Shown here one piece after another: positions 16,715-24,780 of a stretch of DNA of 48,430 bases (positions within the stretch are counted from its first letter, which is position 1; every line of letters starts with the position of its first letter). The notes under the pieces are model-generated. The model did not search any database, was not told where the DNA came from, and saw nothing but the letters and a program-made list of their open reading frames with translations. Location of the stretch: the NCBI GenBank assembly GCA_018715345.1, contig DVLT01000017.1:1-48430 (forward strand). Direction: 5' to 3'. The position numbers and the translations under genes are program-made. The stretch is from Candidatus Onthocola gallistercoris (GTDB lineage: Bacteria; Bacillota; Clostridia; Lachnospirales; Lachnospiraceae).

Positions 16715-17318
16715 TATATTAGGCGTTTCTCCTTCGGCGACAGATGAAGAGGTGAAAAAAGCTTATCGGACTTTGAGCCGGAAGTATCATCCAGATGCCA
16801 ATGTGGGAAAACCCAATGAAAAAGAAGCAGAAGAAAAGTTTAAGCAGATACAGCAAGCCTATACCCAGATCATGAAAGAACGGGAGCAAGGCTATACTTC
16901 CGGCGGCCATGCCGGTGGTTTTGGCGGATATGGCGGTTACTCAGGCAGCCGGACTTCCGGTGGGAGCAGTGATGAGATCGAGTTGCAGGCAGCCGCCAAC
17001 TTTATCAATACAGGCCGCTATAGGGAAGCGTTGAATGTGCTGTCCGGCATCAAGAGCCGACCATCCCAGTGGTATTATCTGAGCGCCATTGCCAATGCCG
17101 GCGCCGGCAATCCGCTGGTGGCTCAGGAGATGGCAAAACAGGCGCTGGATATGGAGCCGAATAACGGCCAATATCAGATGCTTTACAATCAGCTCCAGTC
17201 CGGTGGACAGTGGTATGGCCAGATGGGTCAGCAGTATGGAAGGCCTCAGGGATCTATGGATGATCTGTGCTGCCGGCTGATGGCTTTGAATATGTGCTGC
17301 TGCTGCTGTCCGTGTTGA
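16701..17318 (+). CDS. J-domain (DnaJ-like) protein with Cys-rich tail
   Basis: A 205-residue protein with an N-terminal J domain (about 1-65: [20 protein letters not shown] and the essential His30-Pro31-Asp32), which would stimulate an Hsp70 ATPase. A Gly-rich linker (about 70-93) and TPR-like helices (about 98-165) follow. The C-terminus ends NMCCCCCPC after an earlier CC pair, suggesting metal binding or membrane attachment. It lacks the central zinc finger and C-terminal domains of true DnaJ, so it is a specialised co-chaperone, probably serving the DUF5685 or zinc-ribbon partner. Confidence 0.85.
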   Translation: MNPYDILGVSPSATDEEVKKAYRTLSRKYHPDANVGKPNEKEAEEKFKQIQQAYTQIMKEREQGYTSGGHAGGFGGYGGYSGSRTSGGSSDEIELQAAANFINTGRYREALNVLSGIKSRPSQWYYLSAIANAGAGNPLVAQEMAKQALDMEPNNGQYQMLYNQLQSGGQWYGQMGQQYGRPQGSMDDLCCRLMALNMCCCCCPC

Positions 17319-17373
17319 TAGCAGGTATTGCGGGATATCCCGAAAGCTGTATGGATAAAAATATAAAAAGATC

Positions 17374-17408
17374 AAAAGTCTCTGATCGGATCGGTCAGGG
17401 ACTTTTTT
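17374..17408 (+). terminator. Intrinsic terminator after the J-domain gene
   Basis: AAAAGTCTCTGATC and GGTCAGGGACTTTTTT form a stem with a few G-U pairs, ending in a six-T tract. Confidence 0.8.
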
Positions 17409-17533
17409 GTCTTATATTGTTATCCTGCCATATTTTGTGTCAGGATTTTTGTTCCCGGATCGTTATATTTATTAAAGAAAGTTATCTGGAAAAGGGGACA
17501 ACTTGCCGAAAATGTCAATAGGGGGAGGACGGG

Positions 17534-18037
17534 ATGAATAGACAGGATATGATGGAATGTCTGTTCCATTTATACGAAAAAAAGATGTATGCGGTTGCCT
17601 GTGCCATTCTCAGGAACAAGGGTCAGGCGGAAGATGCTGTGCAGGAGGCTTTCATACGGTCTATAGGTTATCTGGAATACATAAATGATCCGGAAGATCA
17701 GAAAACGGCTTATCTGATGCTCAGACTTATCCGTTCGGCTGCCATCGATATCTACCGGAAGAACCGGAGGAACAGGGAGCTTAGGAGCGGGACGGAGATA
17801 CTTTGCCGGAGAAACGGAGAGACAGATTATGAGACGGCGGAAAACCGGCAGTGGATTCGCTCTGTCCTGGCGGATATGACGCCGAAGGAGCGGGAGATCG
17901 TCCAACTGCATTCTTATATGGGATTTAGTTTTGTCGAGGTGGGAAAACTGTTGGGCATATCGGAGAGCGCGGCCGCCAAGCGATTTGAACGGGCAAAAAA
18001 GCACTTCATCCGGAAAGGAGGGATACATAATGACTGA
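17534..18037 (+). CDS. RNA polymerase sigma factor, ECF type
   Basis: A 167-residue sigma-70-family factor with only regions 2 and 4. Region 2 (about 8-75) has LYEKKMYAVACAILRNKGQAEDAVQEAF; region 4 (about 112-160) has LTPKE-like MTPKEREIVQLHSYMGFSFVEVGKLLGISE with the helix-turn-helix. GGGGGAGG precedes the ATG. The next gene overlaps by eight bases and encodes a probable membrane anti-sigma partner. I could not find a clear promoter between the preceding terminator and this gene, so it may be autoregulated by a non-sigma-A promoter. Confidence 0.88.
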   Translation: MNRQDMMECLFHLYEKKMYAVACAILRNKGQAEDAVQEAFIRSIGYLEYINDPEDQKTAYLMLRLIRSAAIDIYRKNRRNRELRSGTEILCRRNGETDYETAENRQWIRSVLADMTPKEREIVQLHSYMGFSFVEVGKLLGISESAAAKRFERAKKHFIRKGGIHND

Positions 18038-19466
18038 AAAAGAATGGCTTTACATGGCTGGAGAAGAAAGCCTTATGATGCTGTGGGAGAATACGCCGGC
18101 AGGTGAACGGGAACAGAGCGAACGGTGGAAAAAAAGATTGCTGAAACAGCTTGGAAAGGAGGAGGGGAACATGGCCGGAAAACATACTTGGTATGGTCGC
18201 GGTTTTATGCGGGCAGCCGTTGCTGTAGGGGTCTTGCTTATTTCCTCTTTAAGCGTATATGCGGCGGTGCGGTGGATCCATGAAAAGGCGGCGGTATACA
18301 ACGAAACTTCCGGGGAGATGACCTATATATTTGAAGCACCAGAAGGGATGGAAATCCGGCCGATGATCCTGCAGGCAGAAGGAGAGATGCCAGAAGGATT
18401 TTATTTGGAAGATACAGGCAAACTCCGGGTGCTTAGGAAATCGGACGATGCATATGCAGCTTACATCCAACAGGCGGATAATCATCAGGAAAAACTGTCT
18501 TTTGACGGCATAACAGCGGTGGAAGACAGGACGGTGGATGGCCATGAGGCAAAGCTTTTGAAACGAGAATACGAAGCGGCGGATTTTAATGAAATATTGA
18601 TCGTCCTTTTTCAGGAGGACGGTCAGATCGTGGAGATCGGCTATGACAACCGGATCATATCGGCCCAACAGGTGGAACAGATCGTGTCTGATCTGAAATT
18701 TGAAGCGGCGGAAGGAGAAGCCTATGAACCGTTTTCGGAAACAGCAGAAACGGCATCCGCGGAGAATTCCCAAGAAATATATGAAGAACAGTTTTTTGAG
18801 ATCGGTGAAGCGGCGCCTGTGGATCAGACGATACATGCCTGGAAGGATGACGATTTTGCCGATAAGAATGCCATACCCTTTATGTTCCCTTACAGTGAAT
18901 GTACGATCACAGTCACTTCGTATCAGGTGATGGATACAATCCGGGAGCTGGATGAACGGGGATTTAATCCCAACAGTTCGATGACGCCGGAACTGTGGAC
19001 GGATACGGATGGCCGCTTTACCACATTTCCATCCACCGAAGAACAGTGGACCCAGGACGGGCCAACGGATGTTTTTGTGAAGGAAAGCACCCCCGGTCTT
19101 TTTTATATCACAGTCCGTATCGAGAATACCACCGATACGGTGATGGAAATCCCGTTTGATATACGGCTGGCTTACCTGGAAGAAAGGGACGGCGCATATT
19201 ATACCTCCGGGGCGCTCAAGGCGAAGGTGGATCGGCTCCGACATGACTGTGATCTGTTTGGGATGGAAGGCGGTATGCAGTGGTTCGATGGCAATGATTT
19301 TTCCACGGACGGGAAAGGGTGGAATTACATTTCACTGGAACCGGGGGAGGTTAAAGAAGTTCACTGCGGGCTTCCCGTTGTCCTGTCGGATCTGGAGGAC
19401 GCGTATCTCCAGTTTACCAACACGGATACCCGATGGGCCAACTTTATCAAGATCGATGCCGAATAG
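18030..19466 (+). CDS. Probable anti-sigma membrane protein (DUF4367-like)
   Basis: A 478-residue single-pass protein. A cytoplasmic N-terminus of about 57 residues, a transmembrane helix at about 60-80 (AAVAVGVLLISSLSVYAAV), then a large extracytoplasmic part. The first outer region (about 85-225) has the DUF4367 look (GMEIRPMILQAEGEMPEGFYLEDTG; EAKLLKREYE); a second Pro/Thr-rich domain ends the protein. Its start overlaps the sigma gene and AGGAGG precedes it, so the two are translated together. By analogy it would hold the ECF factor at the membrane until an outside signal arrives. The signal is unknown, and no typical zinc anti-sigma motif is visible. Confidence 0.75.
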   Translation: MTEKEWLYMAGEESLMMLWENTPAGEREQSERWKKRLLKQLGKEEGNMAGKHTWYGRGFMRAAVAVGVLLISSLSVYAAVRWIHEKAAVYNETSGEMTYIFEAPEGMEIRPMILQAEGEMPEGFYLEDTGKLRVLRKSDDAYAAYIQQADNHQEKLSFDGITAVEDRTVDGHEAKLLKREYEAADFNEILIVLFQEDGQIVEIGYDNRIISAQQVEQIVSDLKFEAAEGEAYEPFSETAETASAENSQEIYEEQFFEIGEAAPVDQTIHAWKDDDFADKNAIPFMFPYSECTITVTSYQVMDTIRELDERGFNPNSSMTPELWTDTDGRFTTFPSTEEQWTQDGPTDVFVKESTPGLFYITVRIENTTDTVMEIPFDIRLAYLEERDGAYYTSGALKAKVDRLRHDCDLFGMEGGMQWFDGNDFSTDGKGWNYISLEPGEVKEVHCGLPVVLSDLEDAYLQFTNTDTRWANFIKIDAE

Positions 19467-19506
19467 GATGGGCATCTGAAACATATGATAAAATACTTTG
19501 GGATGT

Positions 19507-19541
19507 GAAAGGAGCTGCCGAGATATAAGGTGGCTCCTTTC
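19507..19541 (+). terminator. Hairpin after the sigma/anti-sigma genes
   Basis: GAAAGGAGC (19507-19515) pairs with GCTCCTTTC (19533-19541). No long T tract follows, so it is a weak terminator at best. Confidence 0.4.
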
Positions 19542-19560
19542 ATGTCGACGAGACAATATC

Positions 19561-19589
19561 TTTTCAAATCGGGGAAGGTATTGTACAAT
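19561..19589 (+). promoter_or_regulatory. Possible promoter of the Nudix operon
   Basis: TTTTCA (19561-19566) and TACAAT (19584-19589) are separated by 17 bases, 30 bases before the Nudix start. The -10 lies within the palindrome ATTGTACAAT. Confidence 0.4.
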
Positions 19590-19618
19590 ATTTAAAAACG
19601 GGAAAAGGTGGGTATAGG

Positions 19619-20257
19619 ATGTTTGAGACGCTGGCAAGGCGCAGACCGCGGATCGTGGATGAGAACCTGTATCGTAAATCAGCGGTGGTCATACCTTTGA
19701 TCGGAGAAAAAGATGAGATGAAGGTGTTATTTGAAGTACGCTCCGATAAGCTTCGGACCCAGCCGGGAGAAATCTGTTTTCCTGGAGGGAGCTGTGAGAA
19801 AGGCGAGCGTCCAAGACAGACTGCTCTGCGGGAAATATGTGAAGAACTGCAGTTAAAAAAGCGGCAGATCCAGCTGATCGGTCCGGCGGATATTTTTATC
19901 TCGCCGTTCAATATGATGATCTACCCGTTTTTCGGTCTGCTGAAAGATTATAAGAATACGTATAATGCATCGGAAGTTGGCGAAATCTTTACAGTGCCGC
20001 TCAAGTTTTTCTGCAGTCACAAGCCCCAGACCTGGGAGCAGAAGGTGCGCATTGAGCCGGCGGAAGATTTCCCGTGGGAGCGGGTGCCTGGAGGCAGGAA
20101 TTATCCCTGGCGTCAAGGACGCTATCCCGTGTGCTTTTATGAATATGAAGGGGCGGATGGATGCGTCCGGCACATATGGGGACTTACGGCAAAGATCATG
20201 GAGAATGCGGTTTCGATCCTAAAAGCAGAGCAAATGCCGTCGGAAAAGGAGTTGTGA
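19619..20257 (+). CDS. Nudix hydrolase, CoA pyrophosphatase type (NudL/YeaB-like)
   Basis: A 212-residue Nudix enzyme. The Nudix box is GGSCEKGERPRQTALREICEEL (about 56-77), written here in two parts: GGSCEKGERP then RQTALREICEEL, with the catalytic REICEE helix. The preceding LRTQPGEICFPGG is typical of the NudL branch that splits coenzyme A and related diphosphates. The ATG is preceded by AAAGGTGGG. Two genes follow within short gaps. Substrate assignment is by family likeness and is less certain than the fold. Confidence 0.85.
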   Translation: MFETLARRRPRIVDENLYRKSAVVIPLIGEKDEMKVLFEVRSDKLRTQPGEICFPGGSCEKGERPRQTALREICEELQLKKRQIQLIGPADIFISPFNMMIYPFFGLLKDYKNTYNASEVGEIFTVPLKFFCSHKPQTWEQKVRIEPAEDFPWERVPGGRNYPWRQGRYPVCFYEYEGADGCVRHIWGLTAKIMENAVSILKAEQMPSEKEL

Positions 20258-20260
20258 TCG

Positions 20261-20671
20261 ATGAAGAAGATAAAGAAGAGTACCATTGTGAAGGCGAAAC
20301 AAGCGAGTAAACACATACTGGAGTTTTACTATATGATCCCGGCTGTGGTAACGGCGAAGGAACTGACTCGGACTGTCCGGTGTGTGGAAGAAGAGGCGGT
20401 GGATATATGGCCGGAGCTGAACCTGATGGAGGTGGTCCTGGAGCATGATTCTCTGATCCTGCAGGATGGACGGGAATGTTTTATCGATCCGCTGGATCTT
20501 GAATTTATCGAGGAAAACCATATTCAGTCCATCTTTGCGGTCAGCTATGAGGAGGCGGACGAAGCGATGGCCAGAAAAGCGCTGAAAGATATGATGACGG
20601 AAAAGGGCGGTTTCCTTTGCAGCGATACGGAGGATTTCACTCCCATGTGGACAGCGGAGACGATCGCATAG
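20261..20671 (+). CDS. Hypothetical protein
   Basis: A 136-residue soluble protein that I do not recognise. It begins with a lysine-rich stretch (MKKIKKSTIVKAKQ), then alternates hydrophobic strands and acidic helices (MEVVLEHDSLILQDGRECFIDPLDLEF), with an acidic C-terminal half. No membrane segment, signal or metal motif. The start lies three bases after the Nudix stop, so it is co-transcribed and probably translationally coupled to that gene. Confidence 0.7.
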   Translation: MKKIKKSTIVKAKQASKHILEFYYMIPAVVTAKELTRTVRCVEEEAVDIWPELNLMEVVLEHDSLILQDGRECFIDPLDLEFIEENHIQSIFAVSYEEADEAMARKALKDMMTEKGGFLCSDTEDFTPMWTAETIA

Positions 20672-20739
20672 GCATTGTGGATGGACGACGGAAGTACGTA
20701 AGATATTGTGGATAAGTGGACAGGGAGGAGAAGGGGCAG

Positions 20740-21429
20740 ATGATCAATACAGTTCTTTGGGATATCGATGGGACATTGCTGAATTTTAAGAAGTCGGAAG
20801 AGGTGGCTCTCACCGGTTGCTTCCGATCTTTTAGCGTGGAACTGACAAAGGAGCAGACGGCCCTTTATTCTTCCATAAACGATAAATGCTGGAAGCTGTT
20901 GGAACAGGGGAAGGCCACACGGGAGGAGATCCTGGTGCGGCGGTTTGTGGAATTTCTGGCGGCCATCGGATATGACCAGATCGATCCGGAACGGGTGCGG
21001 GATGTCTATGAAAAGCGTCTGGGCGATGTGTACTTTTTTGAGCCGGGGTCCCCGGATGTGTGCCGGCGGCTTTTCGGTAAAGTCCGCCAGTATATTGTGA
21101 CCAATGGGACAGAGCATGTTCAGAGGAAAAAATTAAAAAACTCAGGACTGGGCCAATATATGGACGGGGTTTTCATATCCCAGGCCATCGAGGCCACGAA
21201 ACCGGAAAAAGCTTTTTTTGACAAATGCGCCGCGGCCATACCCGGATATAAACCGGAAAATACGATCATCATCGGCGATTCGCTCAGCAGCGATATGGAA
21301 GGCGGCAACCGGGCAGGCATACGATGCTGCTGGTATAATCCTTTTGGCCAGTCGCTTCCGGGAAATATACGGATCGATCATGATATACGAAGCCTGGATG
21401 AAGTGGACGACATCGTCTTAAAAGGATGA
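20740..21429 (+). CDS. HAD-family phosphatase (YjjG-type nucleotidase)
   Basis: A 229-residue haloacid-dehalogenase phosphatase. Motif I is LWDIDGTLLNF with nucleophile Asp8 and acid/base Asp10; motif II is VTNGTEHVQRKKL; motif III Lys is in EATKPEKAFF; motif IV reads IIGDSLSSDMEGG. The N-terminal cap and the KPEKAFFDK pattern resemble YjjG, a house-cleaning 5'-nucleotidase acting on non-canonical pyrimidine nucleotides. With the Nudix gene upstream, a shared clean-up role is plausible. The ATG at 20740 is preferred over a GTG at 20716 because GGAGGAG lies between them. Confidence 0.85.
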   Translation: MINTVLWDIDGTLLNFKKSEEVALTGCFRSFSVELTKEQTALYSSINDKCWKLLEQGKATREEILVRRFVEFLAAIGYDQIDPERVRDVYEKRLGDVYFFEPGSPDVCRRLFGKVRQYIVTNGTEHVQRKKLKNSGLGQYMDGVFISQAIEATKPEKAFFDKCAAAIPGYKPENTIIIGDSLSSDMEGGNRAGIRCCWYNPFGQSLPGNIRIDHDIRSLDEVDDIVLKG

Positions 21430-21505
21430 AAAGGAAATAGGATCAGGAAAGATTCCGTAGATGAACCGGAAGTGACCTCCGAATCCAAGTCTGACACCCT
21501 GTAAC

Positions 21506-21534
21506 TTGACTTCCCTTTAGATACATGATATTTT
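21506..21534 (+). promoter_or_regulatory. Extended -10 promoter of the MATE gene
   Basis: TTGACT (21506-21511) and TATTTT (21529-21534) are separated by 17 bases, and TG at 21526-21527 gives an extended -10. Transcription would start near 21541, leaving a leader of about 136 bases before the MATE start codon. Confidence 0.6.
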
Positions 21535-21563
21535 AATAGCAATATATTTGCCGGCGGCCTGTC

Positions 21564-21650
21564 ACCGGATGGGCGGCCATCAAGGCATCCGAAACCAACC
21601 GCAGGTGCAGCGGGAAAGACGCTGTAAGGCTGGTTTCCGGGTGCCTTTTT
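21564..21650 (+). ncRNA. Structured 5' leader with terminator upstream of MATE gene (riboswitch candidate)
   Basis: GGCATCCGAAACCA (21584-21597) pairs with TGGTTTCCGGGTGCC (21631-21645) with one bulge, followed by TTTTT (21646-21650), a terminator-like stem. Its loop holds a second stem, CAGCG (21608-21612) with CGCTG (21620-21624). Upstream, GATGG (21568-21572) pairs with CCATC (21577-21581), and CGGATG (21566-21571) could instead pair with CATCCG (21586-21591), which would break the terminator. This is the usual plan of a transcription-control leader. I do not recognise a known riboswitch class; no T-box consensus is present. Confidence 0.5.
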
Positions 21651-21676
21651 GCTACAGGGGAAGGAGTGTCGGGAAG

Positions 21677-23011
21677 ATGACCCGGACAGAACAGAAAAAT
21701 ATAGCCATCGTATTGATAAAATTCAGTCTGCCGCTCATACTCAGCGGGATTTTGCAGCAGCTTTACAACTGGGCAGATGCCTTTGTGGTGGGCAATGTGG
21801 ACGGGGAACTGTCCCTGGCCGCCGTGGGAGCGACGACCAGCATTGTCAATTTCTTCATATTGACCATCACCGGCTTCACATTGGGCCTTTCCATCCTGTT
21901 TGCCCAGAAATACGGCGGCGGTAAGACAGAGCGTTTTCCGAAAATACTGGCCACTTTTTCGGTTGCGCTTGGCGGTGTATATCTGATCCTTGCCGCGGCC
22001 GGCATCTGCCTCGTTCCGGTTCTGCTGCGGATCATGAACACATCGGATGACATCATCCATCTGGCGGAAGGATATCTGCGGATCGTATTTATAGGCATTC
22101 CCTTCCTGGCGGTATACAATGTGTTTTCCGCGGCCCTGAGAGGTCTGGGTGACAGCCGGACTCCTTTCCTGGCTGTTTTTATATCCGCCATGGTCAATAT
22201 CGTTTTGGACATATGGTTTGTGGCGGGGCTGGACTGGAACGTCCAGGGCGCGGCAGCAGCCACCGTACTGTCCCAGGTGGCCATGACTTTGTTTCTCGTA
22301 CTTTACAGTCGGAAAAAATATCCGCTTCTGCGTTTTGAGCTGAAGCGGCGAATGTTGGATAAAGAAATGCTTATCCAGGGCGTACGTCTGGGCATTCCGC
22401 CCATGATCCAATCGGGCATACACGCGCTGGGCAGCCTTGTGCTGCAAAATTTTATGAATGGCTTTGGCAGTCGGACGGTGGCTGCCATCACCACAGCCTA
22501 CCGGGTGGACAGCATTGTCATACTGCCCATGACCAATCTGGGCGCCGGTATCTCCACATTGGTGGCGCAAAGCTATGGGGCCGGGGATATAAAACGGACC
22601 CGGAAAATATTTGCTGTCGGCGCCCTTATGATGGCCTTGGTATCTCTTATGATGACCGGACTTGTGATCCCGTTTGGCGGCCGGCTGATCGCCCTTTTTG
22701 GCGTTGGCAGTGAAGCGGTGGCCATCGGCAGCGCCTTCTTTACCCGTCTGGCTGCTTTTTATGTGGTGTACGGACTGGCCGCAGCCATCCGGGGATATAT
22801 AGAGGGCCTGGGTGACGTGACCTATTCCAGTATAACCGGTATCCTGTCTTTGCTGTCCCGTATTATCCTGTCCTATGCCTGCGTTTCTTTTTTAGGGGAT
22901 CGGATCATTGCCTATGCGGAAGCCTTTTCCTGGGTATTTTTGCTCCTGCTGTACATTTTCCGGCTGATATGGAAGTACAGGCAGGAAAAAACAGAACAGG
23001 CAGCGAAGTAA
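21677..23011 (+). CDS. MATE family efflux transporter
   Basis: A 444-residue multidrug and toxic-compound extrusion protein with about twelve membrane helices in two homologous halves. Characteristic segments are LPLILSGILQQLYNWADAFVVGN near the start, split as LPLILSGILQQL and YNWADAFVVGN, and the second-half repeat LGIPPMIQSGIHALGSLVLQ. Such proteins export cationic or other small molecules using Na or H gradients. The ATG at 21677 follows AAGGAG; open frame upstream of it is leader RNA. Its last 107 bases overlap the convergent membrane-protein gene. Substrate unknown; the leader may sense it. Confidence 0.9.
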   Translation: MTRTEQKNIAIVLIKFSLPLILSGILQQLYNWADAFVVGNVDGELSLAAVGATTSIVNFFILTITGFTLGLSILFAQKYGGGKTERFPKILATFSVALGGVYLILAAAGICLVPVLLRIMNTSDDIIHLAEGYLRIVFIGIPFLAVYNVFSAALRGLGDSRTPFLAVFISAMVNIVLDIWFVAGLDWNVQGAAAATVLSQVAMTLFLVLYSRKKYPLLRFELKRRMLDKEMLIQGVRLGIPPMIQSGIHALGSLVLQNFMNGFGSRTVAAITTAYRVDSIVILPMTNLGAGISTLVAQSYGAGDIKRTRKIFAVGALMMALVSLMMTGLVIPFGGRLIALFGVGSEAVAIGSAFFTRLAAFYVVYGLAAAIRGYIEGLGDVTYSSITGILSLLSRIILSYACVSFLGDRIIAYAEAFSWVFLLLLYIFRLIWKYRQEKTEQAAK

Positions 23012-24710
23012 AGGCGGCGTATACATAACGGTATTCGCCGAAGACCGGGGAAGCGGCCATCATGGTCAGCCAGATGCCCAAAAGCGGAATGTAAGGCAGG
23101 ATACCGATCCAGCCGTTTCGTCTCCTGGCAGTCCAACCCAATATAAGAAGAAGGAAGAAACACAGGCTGATACTCCATTCCATATTGAGAAGAGGGATGC
23201 TCTTGTTGGACAGATGACTGTACAGTTTGGAATCGCCGATATAGGAATGCTGGACAAGGTCATATTTGTCCGGTGTGATATCCTGGACGACACACCAGTA
23301 GTCAAAACTGGGATACCAGTAACCCACGGTGCTCACCAGATAGGCCTCAATGGCCGTGGCCGGATGGGCGATGACCAGTTCCAGCCAGAGTTTCAGATAA
23401 TCGGCTTTATGGGCGTTAAACTGGTCAATGTCAAAAGCATCGTTGAATTTGATCCCGTCGGAGACTTTGGGGTTATAGGCTTGGGCCAGCGTTTCCACAG
23501 GGATGAGTTCGTCGATCAGCTCTTCCTGCTCTTCGGTAAATTTTATTCCTTTAAAAGCCATTCGCCCGATCTGCTGGAGAGGTATGCCGATATATTCGGC
23601 GGAACTGCTTTTTTCCACCTGAAGCAGATCAAATACCGGCCCTTTAATGCCATAGAACAGGACAAGTACAGATAAAAATGTGACTGCAAAAGTTTTACGG
23701 TGCTGCCTGAATAAAAGCAGCGTGAAGAGAATGATGACAAAATAGGCATAGATGGCGTTGTTCCTGAAAAACAGCGTGAGAAGCGACAGCAGGGCGAAGC
23801 TGACATAGTCCTTGCCCCTCAGGCATCCTTTGCGTTCCACCAGACGGATCATCTCCATGACAAGCAGAAGGACAAAGCAGGAGAAGGGGATATCCTTCCA
23901 CATGGTGACGCTGTAATAGCCGTGGACCGGAAGAAGGGCATAGTATATGAGGGCCAGGACGGCAATAAAGTTGGGGATCTTCCGCCGGTATAAAAAGACG
24001 ACGGATCCGGCGAAAATACCGGCCATGAGAAGCATCTGGAAGATGCTGGCACAGGCAACCGCGCCGTTGATATCGTCAAACAGATACATTCCAAGTTTTA
24101 ACGGAATGCTCATGAGGATCTGATATAAAAGGGGATAGTGATCCCTTAAATGACCCGTATTGGCAAAGGCAAAGTTCAGATTGGAATAGGAATCGGAACT
24201 GAGGGCGCCGGGGAATTCATTGAGAAAATAGGGCATATAGGCTGCGAAAATGACAATAAAACAGAAGATAAAGACCCAACCTGCTTTGTATCGGCCCATG
24301 CAGGGGTCCGCCGCCGGCAAATACCGGCACAGACCGGGCAGAAGATGGCAAAACAGGGGATAAAGCAAAGAAGCCGTGCCGATCACGTAAAACAGCGCCT
24401 TGGGCGAAAAGCACAGAGCCAGTATATTGACGCTGGCAGAATCATAATTGAGGAACACATATCTCCCAAATACGAAAAGCACAGAAAAAAGCAGAGAAAA
24501 TCCCAGGCAGGGCTTCCAATAGTCCGGCTGTTTTAAATCTGTTTTCCGGTTAAAAAGGATCAACATAAAAAACAATATCCAGGTGATAAAATCATAGGGT
24601 TCCAGGATATTGAAATTGCAGGCTGTGATCACAGCCAAGGCTGCCATAATACAGCAGATAAACGTTTTATATTTTGAGAATAAAAGATTTGCAGTATTTT
24701 TCAAATCCAT
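22905..24710 (-). CDS. Large polytopic membrane protein (DUF6020-like)
   Basis: A 601-residue protein with about a dozen hydrophobic helices. The outer loop NEFPGALSSDSYSNLNFAFA followed by HYPLLYQILMSIPLKLG resembles the Asp-containing first loop of GT-C type glycosyltransferase-like proteins, and the overall look fits DUF6020. A soluble-looking segment (about 375-465) carries acidic and aromatic residues. The ATG at 24710 follows GGGAGGT. It begins just after the terminator of the methyltransferase gene and no separate promoter is clear. Possible role: lipid-linked sugar transfer at the cell surface, by analogy only. Confidence 0.72.
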   Translation of the reverse strand: MDLKNTANLLFSKYKTFICCIMAALAVITACNFNILEPYDFITWILFFMLILFNRKTDLKQPDYWKPCLGFSLLFSVLFVFGRYVFLNYDSASVNILALCFSPKALFYVIGTASLLYPLFCHLLPGLCRYLPAADPCMGRYKAGWVFIFCFIVIFAAYMPYFLNEFPGALSSDSYSNLNFAFANTGHLRDHYPLLYQILMSIPLKLGMYLFDDINGAVACASIFQMLLMAGIFAGSVVFLYRRKIPNFIAVLALIYYALLPVHGYYSVTMWKDIPFSCFVLLLVMEMIRLVERKGCLRGKDYVSFALLSLLTLFFRNNAIYAYFVIILFTLLLFRQHRKTFAVTFLSVLVLFYGIKGPVFDLLQVEKSSSAEYIGIPLQQIGRMAFKGIKFTEEQEELIDELIPVETLAQAYNPKVSDGIKFNDAFDIDQFNAHKADYLKLWLELVIAHPATAIEAYLVSTVGYWYPSFDYWCVVQDITPDKYDLVQHSYIGDSKLYSHLSNKSIPLLNMEWSISLCFFLLLILGWTARRRNGWIGILPYIPLLGIWLTMMAASPVFGEYRYVYAAFTSLPVLFFPACTSISAGKCTAGAKIPRKRLPHRQ

Positions 24711-24749
24711 ACCTCCCTGTTTTGTAGCTGCCAACGGGTGCCGGGATAT

Positions 24750-24774
24750 AAAAAGGGCGGATGTGCATCCGCCC
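24750..24774 (-). terminator. Intrinsic terminator after the methyltransferase gene
   Basis: On the minus strand GGGCGGATG and CATCCGCCC form a near-perfect stem (24774-24755) followed by five Ts. It separates the methyltransferase from the next minus-strand gene. Confidence 0.85.
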
Positions 24775-24780
24775 GGGAGA

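Noticed and set aside
17267..17521. Plus-strand frame of 84 codons across the end of the J-domain gene
   Set aside because: It runs through the terminator at 17374-17408 and lacks a binding site.
21584..21650. T-box leader upstream of the MATE gene
   Set aside because: The T-box consensus (AGGGTGG...ACCGCG) is absent and the gene is not an aminoacyl-tRNA or amino-acid function by sequence.
21533..22570. 345-codon minus-strand frame opposite the MATE gene
   Set aside because: It mirrors the codon pattern of the MATE gene, starts without a binding site and gives a His/Gln-rich non-globular product.
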